A stretch of DNA of 64,000 nucleotides from CAZYBG01 sp964645155. Lineage in GTDB: Bacteria > Pseudomonadota > Alphaproteobacteria > Rhodobacterales > Rhodobacteraceae. The notes under the pieces are model-generated. The model was not told where the DNA came from, searched no databases, and saw nothing but the letters and a program-made list of their open reading frames with translations. The stretch lies in contig CAZYBG010000003.1 in NCBI GenBank assembly GCA_964645155.1, forward strand, positions 1 to 64,000, given 5' to 3'. The position numbers were made by a program, and so were the translations under genes. Every line of letters begins with the position of its first letter. Position 1 is the stretch's first letter. Shown one piece after another: positions 42,351 through 50,657 of the stretch.

Positions 42351-44332
42351 GCGCTCACCCTCTCCGCCGCAACCGGCAGCCGATGTTCTGCGAGCCAGCC
42401 GGCCAGGCGCCGCAGCCCCGGCCGCCAGCCGACACGCGGCGCCCAGCCCGTTGCGGCGCGGAGTGCCGCCGTGTCGGCCACGAACCACGCCTGGTCGCCC
42501 GGCCGCCAGTCGGCCTGGCGCACCTCCATCGGGCCGCCGGTGATGCGGCCGATCTCGTCGATCACATGGCGCAGGCTGACCGCGTTCGCCGGCCCGCCGC
42601 CGAGGTTGAAGGCACGGCCCCCGACGGCGGCGAAGCGCGCCATGGCGAGGCGGTAGGCGGCGACCGCGTCGGACACCTCGCACACGTCGCGGACCTGGCG
42701 GCCGGTGCCGTAGACGGTGATCGGCCGCCCCGCAAGGGCCGCGATCAGGAAATGCGCCACCCAGCCCTGGTCCTCGGTGCCGAACTGGCGCGGCCCGTAG
42801 ATGCACGACATCCGCAGCACCGCCGCCGGCAGCCCATAGCTCTTGGCGTAGTCGAGCACGTACTGGTCGGCGACCCCCTTCGAACAGCCATAGGGCGTGC
42901 AGAAGGCAAGCGGCGCACGCTCGTCGATGCCCATCGCCAGCGCGGGGTCGGTCGGGGCGCAGGCGGCCTCGGTCTCGACGATCGCCAGATCGGAGAGGTC
43001 GCCGTAGACCTTGTTGGTGGATGCGAAGATCAGCGGGATCTCCCGCCCGCTGGCGCGGACCGCCTCGAGAAGGTTCAGCGTGCCGCGCGCGTTCACCTCG
43101 AAATCCTCGACCGGCGCCGCGAGGCTCGTCGTCACCGCGGTCTGGGCGGCGAGGTGATAGATCTCGCCGGCGTTCCGCACCGCCGCGGCAAGCGCCCGAT
43201 CGTCCCGCAGGTCGGCGAGAACCGGGTGCACGCGGCGCGGGTGCCGCGCTGTCAGCCAGGCGAGGTTCTCCTCCACCCCCGGGCGCGACAGGTTGTCGAG
43301 CACGACGACGTCGCGCGCATCGGCCGCAAGGCTGTCGACGAGGTTCGAGCCGACGAAACCCGCCCCGCCGGTGACCACCACCGGCCGGGCCGCCGGGCCG
43401 AGCGCCGGGGCGGCGAGGCCCGCGACCTCGCGCAGCCGGTCGAGGCCGCCGTCGCAGAGCATCCTCGCCAGCAGTTTCGGCTGGTTGTCGGACGTGACCG
43501 CACCGAGGTGATAATGGCGCGGATCGAACCAGAGCCCGTCCTGCGTCGCTACGTCGGGAGCGAGGTCGCGCCAGCCGTACCAGTAGAGCCGGTCGGCGGG
43601 CGCCGCGAGCGCGCTCACGAACCGGCGCGCCTGTTCGACCTGATCGTTGCGCCAGGTGGAATAGCCGGCCTCGGTGATCCAGATCTGCGCGGCCGGGTTG
43701 TGCCGGTCGAGCACCGCGCGCATCTCGCCCAGGTGCAGGTCCCAGCCCGACCAGTGGCCGGCCTCGCTTTCCCAGGTGCCGGGAAAGCCGTGGAACCCCA
43801 CCGCATGCATCAGCGCCAGAAGCCCGCGCCGGCCCATGAGATCGAGCCAGAGCGGATCGAACGGGCACGGACCGCCCAGCACGGGCTTCCAGCCGCGATG
43901 CCGCGCCCAGTGCGCCGCCATCCCGATCATCTCGCAGAACAGGTCGAAATCGGGGTCGGCCCGCCAGTCCCAGTCGAGCAGGTTGTTGGGCTCGTTCCAG
44001 AGCTCGACATGCTCGAAATGGTCACCGTGGCGGGTCAGCACCAGGTCGATGAAGTCGGCGAAGTCCTGAAGCCGCTCGGGCGGGCCGGAGCTGCGCCCGG
44101 TGCGCGACAGCGAGGGCGGCGTGTAGTGGATGCAGGGCATCAGCTCGATCTCGGCGGCAAGGCGCGGGATCAGCCAGTCGAACCACTCCCGCCCGCCGGG
44201 AGCGTGGTATTCTGCCCACGAAAGATGCGTGCGCAGCCACGCGGCGCCCGAACCGGTCAGGCCCGGCATCACCGCCTCCACATGCGCGCGGTCGCCGGGG
44301 CGGAACCACTCGACAAAGCCGAAGGCGGTCAC
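42347..44332 (-). CDS. Fusion of clan-A-like glycoside hydrolase domain with NAD-dependent sugar epimerase
   Basis: This 661-residue protein has two domains. Residues 1 to about 325 resemble a (beta/alpha)8 glycosidase of GH39/GH5-like type, with acid/base candidate Glu in VELWNEPNN and nucleophile candidate Glu in IWITEAGYST. Residues from about 333 form an extended SDR: VVVTGGAGFVGSNLVDSL, DNLSRPGVEENL, STNKVYGDL, PYGCSKGVADQY with Tyr-x3-Lys, and RAFNLGGGPANAVSLRHV, as in CDP-paratose 2-epimerase-type enzymes. Frame is continuous. It overlaps both neighbours by ATGA. A cytoplasmic glycosidase joined to an NDP-sugar epimerase is odd; it might trim or recognise a saccharide while making a donor. 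Function is not established. Confidence 0.82.
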   Translation of the reverse strand: MTAFGFVEWFRPGDRAHVEAVMPGLTGSGAAWLRTHLSWAEYHAPGGREWFDWLIPRLAAEIELMPCIHYTPPSLSRTGRSSGPPERLQDFADFIDLVLTRHGDHFEHVELWNEPNNLLDWDWRADPDFDLFCEMIGMAAHWARHRGWKPVLGGPCPFDPLWLDLMGRRGLLALMHAVGFHGFPGTWESEAGHWSGWDLHLGEMRAVLDRHNPAAQIWITEAGYSTWRNDQVEQARRFVSALAAPADRLYWYGWRDLAPDVATQDGLWFDPRHYHLGAVTSDNQPKLLARMLCDGGLDRLREVAGLAAPALGPAARPVVVTGGAGFVGSNLVDSLAADARDVVVLDNLSRPGVEENLAWLTARHPRRVHPVLADLRDDRALAAAVRNAGEIYHLAAQTAVTTSLAAPVEDFEVNARGTLNLLEAVRASGREIPLIFASTNKVYGDLSDLAIVETEAACAPTDPALAMGIDERAPLAFCTPYGCSKGVADQYVLDYAKSYGLPAAVLRMSCIYGPRQFGTEDQGWVAHFLIAALAGRPITVYGTGRQVRDVCEVSDAVAAYRLAMARFAAVGGRAFNLGGGPANAVSLRHVIDEIGRITGGPMEVRQADWRPGDQAWFVADTAALRAATGWAPRVGWRPGLRRLAGWLAEHRLPVAAERVSA

Positions 44333-45435
44333 GACACGAGCCCCCGCGCTTCCAGTTCGCGCCGCATCGCTGCGCCGCGGTCGGTGCCGGGCGCGCCGCG
44401 CACCCAGTCGGCGAAATCTGCCAGCGCGTGCTCGAGCGGATGTTCGGGCACGAAGCCGAGCAGCGTCTCCGCGCGGCCGATATCGGCAAAGCAGTTGCGG
44501 ATGTCGCCGGCACGGAACCGGCCGAGAATCTCGGGCTCGATCCCGGGCCTGCCCATCGCGCCGGCCAGAAGTTCGGCGACCTGGCGGATCGAGTAGGCGC
44601 GCCCCGAGCCGACATTGATCGCCTCGCCCGCCACGCCGTCGCGTTCGAGCGCGAGGCGGAAGGCGCGCGCCACGTCGCGGACATGCACGAAGTCGCGCCG
44701 CTGCCGGCCGTCCTCGAAGATCGTCGGGCGCGCCCCGGCCCCGATCCGCGCGGCGAAGTTGGCCAGCACGCCGGTATAGGGGTTAGAAAGCGCCTGCCCG
44801 GCCCCGAAGACGTTGAAGAGCCTGAGCGCGACCGCCGGAATGTCGTAGGCCGCGCCGAAGATCAGCACCGCCCTTTCCTGGGCGTACTTGGTCAGCGCGT
44901 AGATCGAGGCGAGGTCCGGGCGCTTGGCTTCGTCGGTGGGCAGCGGCGTCAGCGCCGCGCCGTCGGGACCGACCGGGTCCCAGCGTCCGCCGCGCAGGTC
45001 CCGCACGGACCGGCGCGCGCCGGCGAACAGCGCGCCGCCGGGCAGCGCGTAGCGGCCCTCGCCGTAGATGCTCATCGAGGAGGCAACCACGATCCGGTCC
45101 ACCGGATGCTCGGCGATGGCCTCGAGCAGCACCGCCGTCCCGAGGTCGTTCGCGCCGACATAGCGGGCGATCTCGTACATCGACTGGCCGACACCGACCT
45201 CGGCGGCGAGGTGGATCACCGCGTCGCATCCGCGCAGCGCGTCCCCGAGGCGGCCGGCGTCGCGGACATCGCCGCGGACGACCTCGGCGCCGTCCGGAAC
45301 TTCCGGCGCATTGCCGCCATGGACCTGGTCGATCATCGCGTCGTAGAGGCGCACCTCGTGCCCTGCGGCAAGCAGTTCGGCGGCGACGTGGCGGCCGATG
45401 AAGCCGCAGCCGCCGGTGATCAGGACATGGGACAT
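44329..45435 (-). CDS. NAD-dependent nucleotide-sugar epimerase/dehydratase
   Basis: This 368-residue extended SDR starts MSHVLITGGCGFIGRHVAAE and has VIHLAAEVGVGQSMYEIARY, ASSMSIYGEGRYALPG and IYALTKYAQERAVLIFG with the Tyr-x3-Lys pair. It looks like dTDP-L-rhamnose 4-epimerase or a related NDP-hexose epimerase (WbiB-like). It is the first gene of the seven-gene minus operon, with an EcfG-type promoter 36 bp upstream. Exact sugar is not determined. Confidence 0.85.
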   Translation of the reverse strand: MSHVLITGGCGFIGRHVAAELLAAGHEVRLYDAMIDQVHGGNAPEVPDGAEVVRGDVRDAGRLGDALRGCDAVIHLAAEVGVGQSMYEIARYVGANDLGTAVLLEAIAEHPVDRIVVASSMSIYGEGRYALPGGALFAGARRSVRDLRGGRWDPVGPDGAALTPLPTDEAKRPDLASIYALTKYAQERAVLIFGAAYDIPAVALRLFNVFGAGQALSNPYTGVLANFAARIGAGARPTIFEDGRQRRDFVHVRDVARAFRLALERDGVAGEAINVGSGRAYSIRQVAELLAGAMGRPGIEPEILGRFRAGDIRNCFADIGRAETLLGFVPEHPLEHALADFADWVRGAPGTDRGAAMRRELEARGLVS

Positions 45436-45469
45436 GGGCGGGGCTCCTCGACGCGTTTCGCGAGGTTCC

Positions 45470-45496
45470 GGAACCGGAGGTGGTCGGGTTTGTTCC
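45470..45496. promoter_or_regulatory. Bidirectional EcfG-type promoter in the EPS divide
   Basis: Plus strand: GGAAC (45470-45474), 16 bp, TGTT (45491-45494). Minus strand: GGAAC (45492-45496), 16 bp, GGTT (45472-45475), 36 bp before the epimerase ATG at 45435. It repeats the symmetric design seen at 13213-13239. Confidence 0.5.
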
Positions 45497-45622
45497 CGGC
45501 TTTCCAGCGACTTCGGCGGAAGCGGGGGCGGAAGCGGGCCGGTTCTTCAACTTCATCAATGACTTCCGTGGAGACCGCCGGCAGCCGGTCGGGCGCCGCC
45601 GGCGGCACGGCAGCCGCGACCG

Positions 45623-45648
45623 GGAACAAAGCGCCGGCAGCGCCGGTT
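45623..45648 (+). promoter_or_regulatory. EcfG-type promoter candidate for MDR/Gfo-Idh pair
   Basis: GGAAC (45623-45627), 17 bp, then GGTT (45645-45648), 46 bp before the ATG at 45694. Confidence 0.45.
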
Positions 45649-45693
45649 CGCCCCCCGCGCCGCGTCCCGGCGCGACCAACCCCGGGGGCTGCA

Positions 45694-46677
45694 ATGGATG
45701 GTGGACGGATCGGCGCGCGGCTCGAGGCGGCCCAGGTCACCGGGCCCGGCCGGGTCGCGGTCGTGGAACTGCCGCTGCCGGAGCCGGGCCCCGACGAGGT
45801 GCGGGTGCGGATCGAGGGCTGCGGCGTCTGCGCCTCGAACCTCGGCCCCTGGTCCGGCCCGCCATGGATGAGCTTTCCGCTGCCGCCGGGTGCGCTCGGC
45901 CACGAGGCCTGGGGGCGGATCGACGCGGTCGGCGCAGCGGTGAGCCCGGCGCGCCGGGGCGAGCGCGTGGCGATCCTCGGCTTCCACGGCTATGCAAGCC
46001 ACGACATCGTTCCGGCCGACGCGGCGCTGCCGCTGCCCGCCGCGCTCGAGGGGCAGGCCGTGCCGGCCGAGGCGATCGGCTGCGCGATGATGATCTTCGG
46101 CCGGACCCGCATCCAGCCCGGCGAAATCGTTGCCATAGTCGGCATCGGCTTTCTCGGGGCGCTCCTGACGCGGCTCGCCGCCGCCGCGGGTGCGCGGGTC
46201 ATCGCGCTCTCGCGGCGCGCCAGCAGCCTCGCCCTCGCCCGCCGCTGCGGTGCGTCCGAGACGATCGAGATGGCCGACCACGGCGCGATCCTCGCCCGTC
46301 TTGCCGAGCGGACCGGCGGCCGCGCCTGCGATGTCGCAATCGAGTGCACCGGGCACCAGTGGCCCCTCGACCTCGCGGCCGAAGCCCTGCGGGAAGGCGG
46401 GCGGCTGGTGATCGCGGGCTACCACCAGGACGGCCCGCGGCAGGTCAACATGCAGCTCTGGAACTGGCGCGCCCTCGATATCGTCAACGCCCATGAGCGC
46501 GACCGCGGCAAGCTGCTGGCGGCGATGCGCGACGGGATCGCCGCCGTCGCCGACGGGCGGCTCGAACTCGCACCGCTGCTGACGCACCGCTATTCGCTCG
46601 GCCGCCTCGCAGCCGCGCTCGACGCCACGCGCGACAAGCCCGAAGGTTTCGTCAAGGCGCTGGTGGTGCTGCGATGA
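45694..46677 (+). CDS. Zinc-type MDR alcohol/sugar dehydrogenase
   Basis: This 327-residue medium-chain dehydrogenase keeps the catalytic zinc ligands Cys in GCGVCASNLGPW and His-Glu in LGHEAWGRID, and an NAD fold, IVAIVGIGFLGALLTRLAAA. The four-cysteine structural-zinc lobe is missing. It overlaps the next gene (ATGA), a Gfo/Idh/MocA oxidoreductase. The pairing is common in sugar or inositol-type conversions and here stands opposite the glycan operon, so it may make or recycle a sugar building block. An EcfG-type promoter is 46 bp upstream. Confidence 0.83.
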   Translation: MDGGRIGARLEAAQVTGPGRVAVVELPLPEPGPDEVRVRIEGCGVCASNLGPWSGPPWMSFPLPPGALGHEAWGRIDAVGAAVSPARRGERVAILGFHGYASHDIVPADAALPLPAALEGQAVPAEAIGCAMMIFGRTRIQPGEIVAIVGIGFLGALLTRLAAAAGARVIALSRRASSLALARRCGASETIEMADHGAILARLAERTGGRACDVAIECTGHQWPLDLAAEALREGGRLVIAGYHQDGPRQVNMQLWNWRALDIVNAHERDRGKLLAAMRDGIAAVADGRLELAPLLTHRYSLGRLAAALDATRDKPEGFVKALVVLR

Positions 46678-47756
46678 CCCGGCCCGCGATGGCCCGGCCG
46701 CGCGTCGGCTTCCTCGGTCTCGGCTGGATCGGGCGGCACCGGTTCGAGGCGCTGGCCGGCACCGGCGCGATCGACGTCGTCGCCCTTGCCGATACCGCGC
46801 CCGAGGCGGTCGCGGCCTGCGCCGGCGCCTGCCCCGGCGCCCGGCTCGGATCGACGCTCGACGATGTCCTCGCCGCACGCCCGGAAGGCGTGGTGATCGC
46901 GACCCCGTCGGCGCTGCATGCGGCGCAGGCCGTCGCGGCGCTCGAGGCCGGGGCGGCGGTGTTCTGCCAGAAGCCGCTCGGCCGGAACGCGGCCGAGACG
47001 CGGGCGGCCGTCGCTGCGGCGCGCCGGGCCGACCGGCTGCTTGCCGCCGACCTCTCCTACCGCCACACCGCCGGCATGGTGGCGATCCGGCAGGCGGTGG
47101 AGGGTGGCCGCATCGGCCGCCCGCTGGCGCTCGACCTGACGTTTCACAACGCCTACGGGCCGGACAAGCCCTGGTTCCACGACCGCGCGCTTTCGGGTGG
47201 CGGATGCGTGATCGACCTCGGCGTGCATCTGGTCGACCTCGCGCTGTGGCTGACCGGATGGCCCGGCCTGCGCTGCACCTCGGCGCAGCTCTTCTCCGGC
47301 GGGGCGAGGCTCTCCGTCGGCGACCCGGCGGTCGAGGACTTCGCGATGGCCACGCTCGAGACCACGGCAGGCGGTGTCGTCCGCATCGCCTGTTCGTGGA
47401 ACCTGTCCGCCGGCTGCGATGCGGTGATCCGCGCCGAGATCCATGGCGACCGCGGCGGCGCCGTCCTCGCCAATGTCGGCGGCTCGTTCTACGATTTCGA
47501 GGCCCATCTCCTCCACGGCCGCGAGCGGCAACTGCTGGCGGTTCCGCCGGACGACTGGGGCGGCCGCGCAGCGGTGGCCTGGCTGGAGCAACTCGCCAAT
47601 GGCGCCGGCTTCGACCCGGCCTGCGAGGGCCTCGTCACGCTCGCCGAGGCTCTGGACGCAATCTACGGTCACTCGCCCGGCGCGGCGGTGTCGGCGCCGC
47701 GCGGTGCGGCGGCCTCCCTCGGCGCCCGCAGGAAGGCGGCAGGGCCCTTGCGGTAG
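46674..47756 (+). CDS. Gfo/Idh/MocA-family NAD(P)-dependent oxidoreductase
   Basis: This 360-residue protein has an N-terminal Rossmann fold (VGFLGLGWIGRHRFEALA), the motif VFCQKPLGRNAAET (the family EKP with Gln for Glu) and the C-terminal GGGCVIDLGVHLVDLALWLT with the active-site Asp/His. Members oxidise or reduce sugars and cyclitols. It overlaps the MDR gene. Likely works on the same sugar intermediate for the glycan cluster. Convergent with a DUF892 gene 57 bp downstream. Confidence 0.85.
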   Translation: MTRPAMARPRVGFLGLGWIGRHRFEALAGTGAIDVVALADTAPEAVAACAGACPGARLGSTLDDVLAARPEGVVIATPSALHAAQAVAALEAGAAVFCQKPLGRNAAETRAAVAAARRADRLLAADLSYRHTAGMVAIRQAVEGGRIGRPLALDLTFHNAYGPDKPWFHDRALSGGGCVIDLGVHLVDLALWLTGWPGLRCTSAQLFSGGARLSVGDPAVEDFAMATLETTAGGVVRIACSWNLSAGCDAVIRAEIHGDRGGAVLANVGGSFYDFEAHLLHGRERQLLAVPPDDWGGRAAVAWLEQLANGAGFDPACEGLVTLAEALDAIYGHSPGAAVSAPRGAAASLGARRKAAGPLR

Positions 47757-47813
47757 CGAAACGCGCCGGGGCCGCAATCGCGCGCCCCGGCACTGCAGTA
47801 TCAGGCGGCGGTC

Positions 47814-48317
47814 TCAGGCGGCCATCCGGTTCAGCCGCTCCTCGGCGACGCGCGAAAGCTTGGCGTCGGCCGCCTTCTCCTCCTCCAGCGTCTGCTTCAG
47901 AAGCTCGGCGCAATCGGTCCGGCCGAGTTCCTGCGACCAGGCGATCAGGGTTCCGTAGCGGGTGATCTCGTAGTGCTCGACCGCCTGCGCGGACGCGGCG
48001 ATGGCGGCATCGAGGACGCTCGAATCCTCGACCTCGCTGGCGATCTCCTCGGCTTCCTTGATGATGCCGTCGATCGCCGGGCAGTTGGTTCCGCCGGCTT
48101 CCTCACCCAGCAGCGCGAACACCTGCTCCAGCCGCTCGACCTGCCGCTCGGTCTCGTGCAGGTGCGCCTGCAGTCCGTCGCGCAGCGCCCCTTCCGAGGC
48201 CTTGTCGATCATCTTCGGCAGGGCGTTCACGATCTGCTTCTCGGCGTAGTAGATGTCGCGAAGCTGGTGCATGTAGAGGTCGTCCATCGACTGGATGTCA
48301 TAGGAAAAAAGCGCCAT
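47814..48317 (-). CDS. DUF892 ferritin-like protein (YciE/YciF type)
   Basis: This 167-residue protein starts MALFSYDIQSMDDLYMHQLR and has the DUF892 pattern LRDIYYAEKQIVNALPKMID, HLHETERQVERLEQVFALLG and AVEHYEITRYGTLIAWSQEL with Glu/His residues of the ferritin-like four-helix bundle. Family members are induced by osmotic, oxidative and general stress in proteobacteria. An EcfG-type promoter lies about 100 bp upstream, and the sigma factor gene is next on the same strand. Confidence 0.9.
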   Translation of the reverse strand: MALFSYDIQSMDDLYMHQLRDIYYAEKQIVNALPKMIDKASEGALRDGLQAHLHETERQVERLEQVFALLGEEAGGTNCPAIDGIIKEAEEIASEVEDSSVLDAAIAASAQAVEHYEITRYGTLIAWSQELGRTDCAELLKQTLEEEKAADAKLSRVAEERLNRMAA

Positions 48318-48416
48318 TCATGGCCTCCTGACTTCGGGTTGCGTCGTTCATGGGGCGGGGTCGATCGCCAGCTCGGTGACCACTGCCAACCGTCTGTCGC
48401 CCCTCAGGGCAGGGGC

Positions 48417-48441
48417 AACCGCAGCGCCCGCCGATTGTTCC
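48417..48441 (-). promoter_or_regulatory. EcfG-type promoter candidate for DUF892 gene
   Basis: On the minus strand GGAAC (48437-48441), 16 bp, GGTT (48417-48420), about 100 bp before the ATG at 48317. Confidence 0.5.
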
Positions 48442-48481
48442 CCGATCGGCGGCCCGGCCACGGCCCGGTCCGATGGCACAG

Positions 48482-48967
48482 TCAGATCGCCCGGTCGCCG
48501 AGTTCCGCCATCACCATCGCGCGGGCGCGGTTCACGCGGCTCTTGATCGTGCCGACCTCGCAGCCGCAGATGCGGGCCGCCGTCTCGTAGCTTTCGCCCA
48601 TCATCACGACCAGGACGAGCGTCTCGCGGTAGTGGTTCGGCAGGCGCTGAACCACCCTCATCAGCTCGCCGCCGCGCACCACCCACTCCTGGGTCGAGGC
48701 GCTCGATGCCGTGCCCGACACGCAGTCCTCCGAACCGGTGCGCTCGCGCTTGGTCTTGGCCAGCGTGTTGAAGAACGAATTGCGCATGATCGTGAATAGC
48801 CACGCCCGCAGCCGCGTGCCCGGGGTGAAGCTGTCGATGTTCGCCAGCGCCCGCACCAGCGTGTCCTGGACAAGATCATCGGCATCGGGGCGGTTGCGGC
48901 ACAGGACATAGGCATAGGCCCTGAGCGCCGGCAGGAGCGCCACGACATCGGCCCGGACATCCGGCAT
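48482..48967 (-). CDS. ecfG: ECF sigma factor, EcfG/ECF15-like
   Basis: This 161-residue sigma factor has region 2 (ADDLVQDTLVRALANIDSFT, LRAWLFTIMRNSFFNTL) and region 4 (MRVVQRLPNHYRETLVLVVM, YETAARICGCEVGTIKSRVN). These closely follow EcfG-type sigma factors of alphaproteobacteria, which run the PhyR-NepR-EcfG general stress response. ATG 48967 is preferred over the longer ORF start at 49081, because a perfect GGAAC-N17-CGTT promoter (49044-49069) would otherwise lie inside the coding region. AAGGAAC just precedes the ATG. A NepR-like small gene is upstream on the same strand; phyR is not in the window. Confidence 0.85.
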   Translation of the reverse strand: MPDVRADVVALLPALRAYAYVLCRNRPDADDLVQDTLVRALANIDSFTPGTRLRAWLFTIMRNSFFNTLAKTKRERTGSEDCVSGTASSASTQEWVVRGGELMRVVQRLPNHYRETLVLVVMMGESYETAARICGCEVGTIKSRVNRARAMVMAELGDRAI

Positions 48968-49043
48968 GTTCCTTGCTGCTTCGACCACGTGTTGCGAACC
49001 CGTCGACAGAGACGATACCCCCGAGCGGGGGCGTTGCGCGCAT

Positions 49044-49069
49044 AACGCCGTTGTCGCGACAGCAGTTCC
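49044..49069 (-). promoter_or_regulatory. EcfG-type promoter of the sigma factor gene
   Basis: On the minus strand GGAAC (49065-49069), 17 bp, CGTT (49044-49047): an exact match to the EcfG consensus, 77 bp before the sigma ATG, indicating autoregulation. Confidence 0.65.
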
Positions 49070-49110
49070 GGAGCTTTCCAACCCCCGGTAGAGCCGGGCG
49101 GCGGCGGCGC

Positions 49111-49296
49111 TCAGCCCTTCGGGCGGGCGCGATCCGATCCCCGGTTCACCTGACAGATCGCATCGTCGAGGCGGCGGGCGAGGTCGACGATCTCGGCAGG
49201 CGCGCCGCTGCGTTCGAAGGCCTGCAGGAGTTCGGAGAAGGCGGCGGCCAGCTCTTCATCCACGCGGGAGGGATCGGATTTGGGGTCGCCTGACAT
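49111..49296 (-). CDS. Small NepR-like protein upstream of sigma gene
   Basis: This 61-residue protein (MSGDPKSDPSRVDEELAAAF, then SELLQAFERSGAPAEIVDLA and RRLDDAICQ) has the size, gene position and general helix-Pro-helix layout of the NepR anti-sigma factors that sequester EcfG. The match is not exact: the usual EPVPDRF core is missing and about four residues are inserted. Its place directly before an EcfG-like sigma gene is the main argument. It could be an unrelated small protein. Confidence 0.45.
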   Translation of the reverse strand: MSGDPKSDPSRVDEELAAAFSELLQAFERSGAPAEIVDLARRLDDAICQVNRGSDRARPKG

Positions 49297-49545
49297 CGCT
49301 GGGGCTGCACCATGCTCGAATGTTTGTCGGTTGCCGGAGAAACTAGCGGCGGCGCGGGATGACGCCAAGTGCGGCCAACAGCCCGGGGCCCCGGCGGCAC
49401 CGACCTGTGGCATTCCCCCCGCAGTACGGCAGGGCCGCCACCGCAGCGATGGCGTCATCACGCCCCGGTGCCGCCGGACCACGGAGAACGCAATTTCGTT
49501 CGGTGGAAAGACATGCTTTCCTGTCCCGAGCCAGGGAGAGCGCAG

Positions 49546-49929
49546 ATGCCGGACCGGTTCGCTACAGGAACGAAAACCCGCCGTGCGGTGCTCGGCGATG
49601 CCCATGTCGACGCGGCCGAGGCCGCCCAGACTGACTTCGACGCGCCGTTCCAGCGGCTGATCACCGAAGGCGCCTGGGGCACCGTCTGGTCCGACGACAC
49701 GATCACCCGGCGCGAGCGGTCGATGCTGACGCTGGCATTGCTGGCCGCCACCGGCAACTTCGAGGAGATACCGATGCACGTGCGCGCCACGCTGAACACC
49801 GGCGCGAGCCGGGCGGACGTGATGCAGGCCTTCCTGCACGTGGCGATCTACGCCGGCGTGCCGCGGGCGAACCACGCGATCCGGCTGGCCCGCGAGACCT
49901 ATTCCAGGATCGAGGAGGACGGCACATGA
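49546..49929 (+). CDS. pcaC: 4-carboxymuconolactone decarboxylase
   Basis: This 127-residue protein has the carboxymuconolactone decarboxylase pattern: FQRLITEGAWGTVWSDDTIT, LTLALLAATGNFEEIPMHVR and ALNTGASRADVMQAFLHVAI, including the conserved His of the EEIPMHVR segment. In the protocatechuate branch of the beta-ketoadipate pathway it decarboxylates gamma-carboxymuconolactone to the enol-lactone. GGGAGAG lies before the ATG at 49546. The stop overlaps pcaH (ATGA). pcaB and pcaD are not in the window. Confidence 0.9.
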   Translation: MPDRFATGTKTRRAVLGDAHVDAAEAAQTDFDAPFQRLITEGAWGTVWSDDTITRRERSMLTLALLAATGNFEEIPMHVRATLNTGASRADVMQAFLHVAIYAGVPRANHAIRLARETYSRIEEDGT

Positions 49930-50654
49930 CGGCGCCGGCCGACTACTACCAGCGCGACCGGACCCGGCATCCGCCGGCGCTGACGCCGGACTACAAGACC
50001 TCGGTCGCACGCGCGCCGCGCCAGGCGCCGGTCAGCCTGGAGAACGCGTCGGGCGAGATCACCGGGCCGGTCTTCGGCCATGGCGACATCGACCCGCTCG
50101 ACCGCGACCTCATCCACAACTATGCCCGGCCGGGCGAAAGCGCGATCGGCGAGCGGATCATCCTTCACGGCCGGGTTCTCGACGAGAACGCACGGCCGGT
50201 GCCGAACACGCTGGTCGAGGTCTGGCAGGCGAATGCGGGCGGCCGCTACCGGCACAAGAAGGACACCTATCTTGCCCCGATCGACCCGAACTTCGGCGGC
50301 TGCGGCCGGACGCTGACCGACGCGAACGGCTCCTATTGCTTCCGCACCGTCAAGCCCGGCGCCTATCCCTGGCGCAACTGGGTGAACAACTGGCGCCCGG
50401 CGCATGTCCACGTCTCGGTCTTCGGCAGCGCGTTCGTGCAGCGGCTCATCACCCAGTGCTATTTCGAGGGCGACCCGTTGATCCGCCACTGCCCGATCGT
50501 GCGGACGATCCCCGATCCGGCGGCGGTCGATCAACTCGTCGCCGCGCTCGACCTCAACGCGACGATCCCGTTCGACGCGGTCGCCTACAAGTTCGACATC
50601 GTGCTGCGCGGTCGCCGCTCCACGCTGTTCGAGAACCGCCTTCAGGGGAACTGA
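49926..50654 (+). CDS. pcaH: Protocatechuate 3,4-dioxygenase beta subunit
   Basis: This 242-residue subunit holds the non-heme Fe(III) that cleaves protocatechuate ortho to the hydroxyls. The four ligands are visible: Tyr in KPGAYPWRNW, Tyr in ITQCYFEGDP, and two His in NWRPAHVHVSVFG. VEVWQANAGGRYRHKKDTYL is the intradiol dioxygenase signature. It overlaps pcaC and is followed 3 bp later by pcaG. Confidence 0.95.
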   Translation: MTAPADYYQRDRTRHPPALTPDYKTSVARAPRQAPVSLENASGEITGPVFGHGDIDPLDRDLIHNYARPGESAIGERIILHGRVLDENARPVPNTLVEVWQANAGGRYRHKKDTYLAPIDPNFGGCGRTLTDANGSYCFRTVKPGAYPWRNWVNNWRPAHVHVSVFGSAFVQRLITQCYFEGDPLIRHCPIVRTIPDPAAVDQLVAALDLNATIPFDAVAYKFDIVLRGRRSTLFENRLQGN

Positions 50655-50657
50655 GCG

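Noticed and set aside
48968..49081. Longer start for the EcfG-like sigma factor
   Set aside because: The extension has no sigma-factor homology and would contain the consensus promoter at 49044-49069.
49567..49590. GGAAC inside pcaC
   Set aside because: No GTT at 16-18 bp and it lies within a coding sequence.
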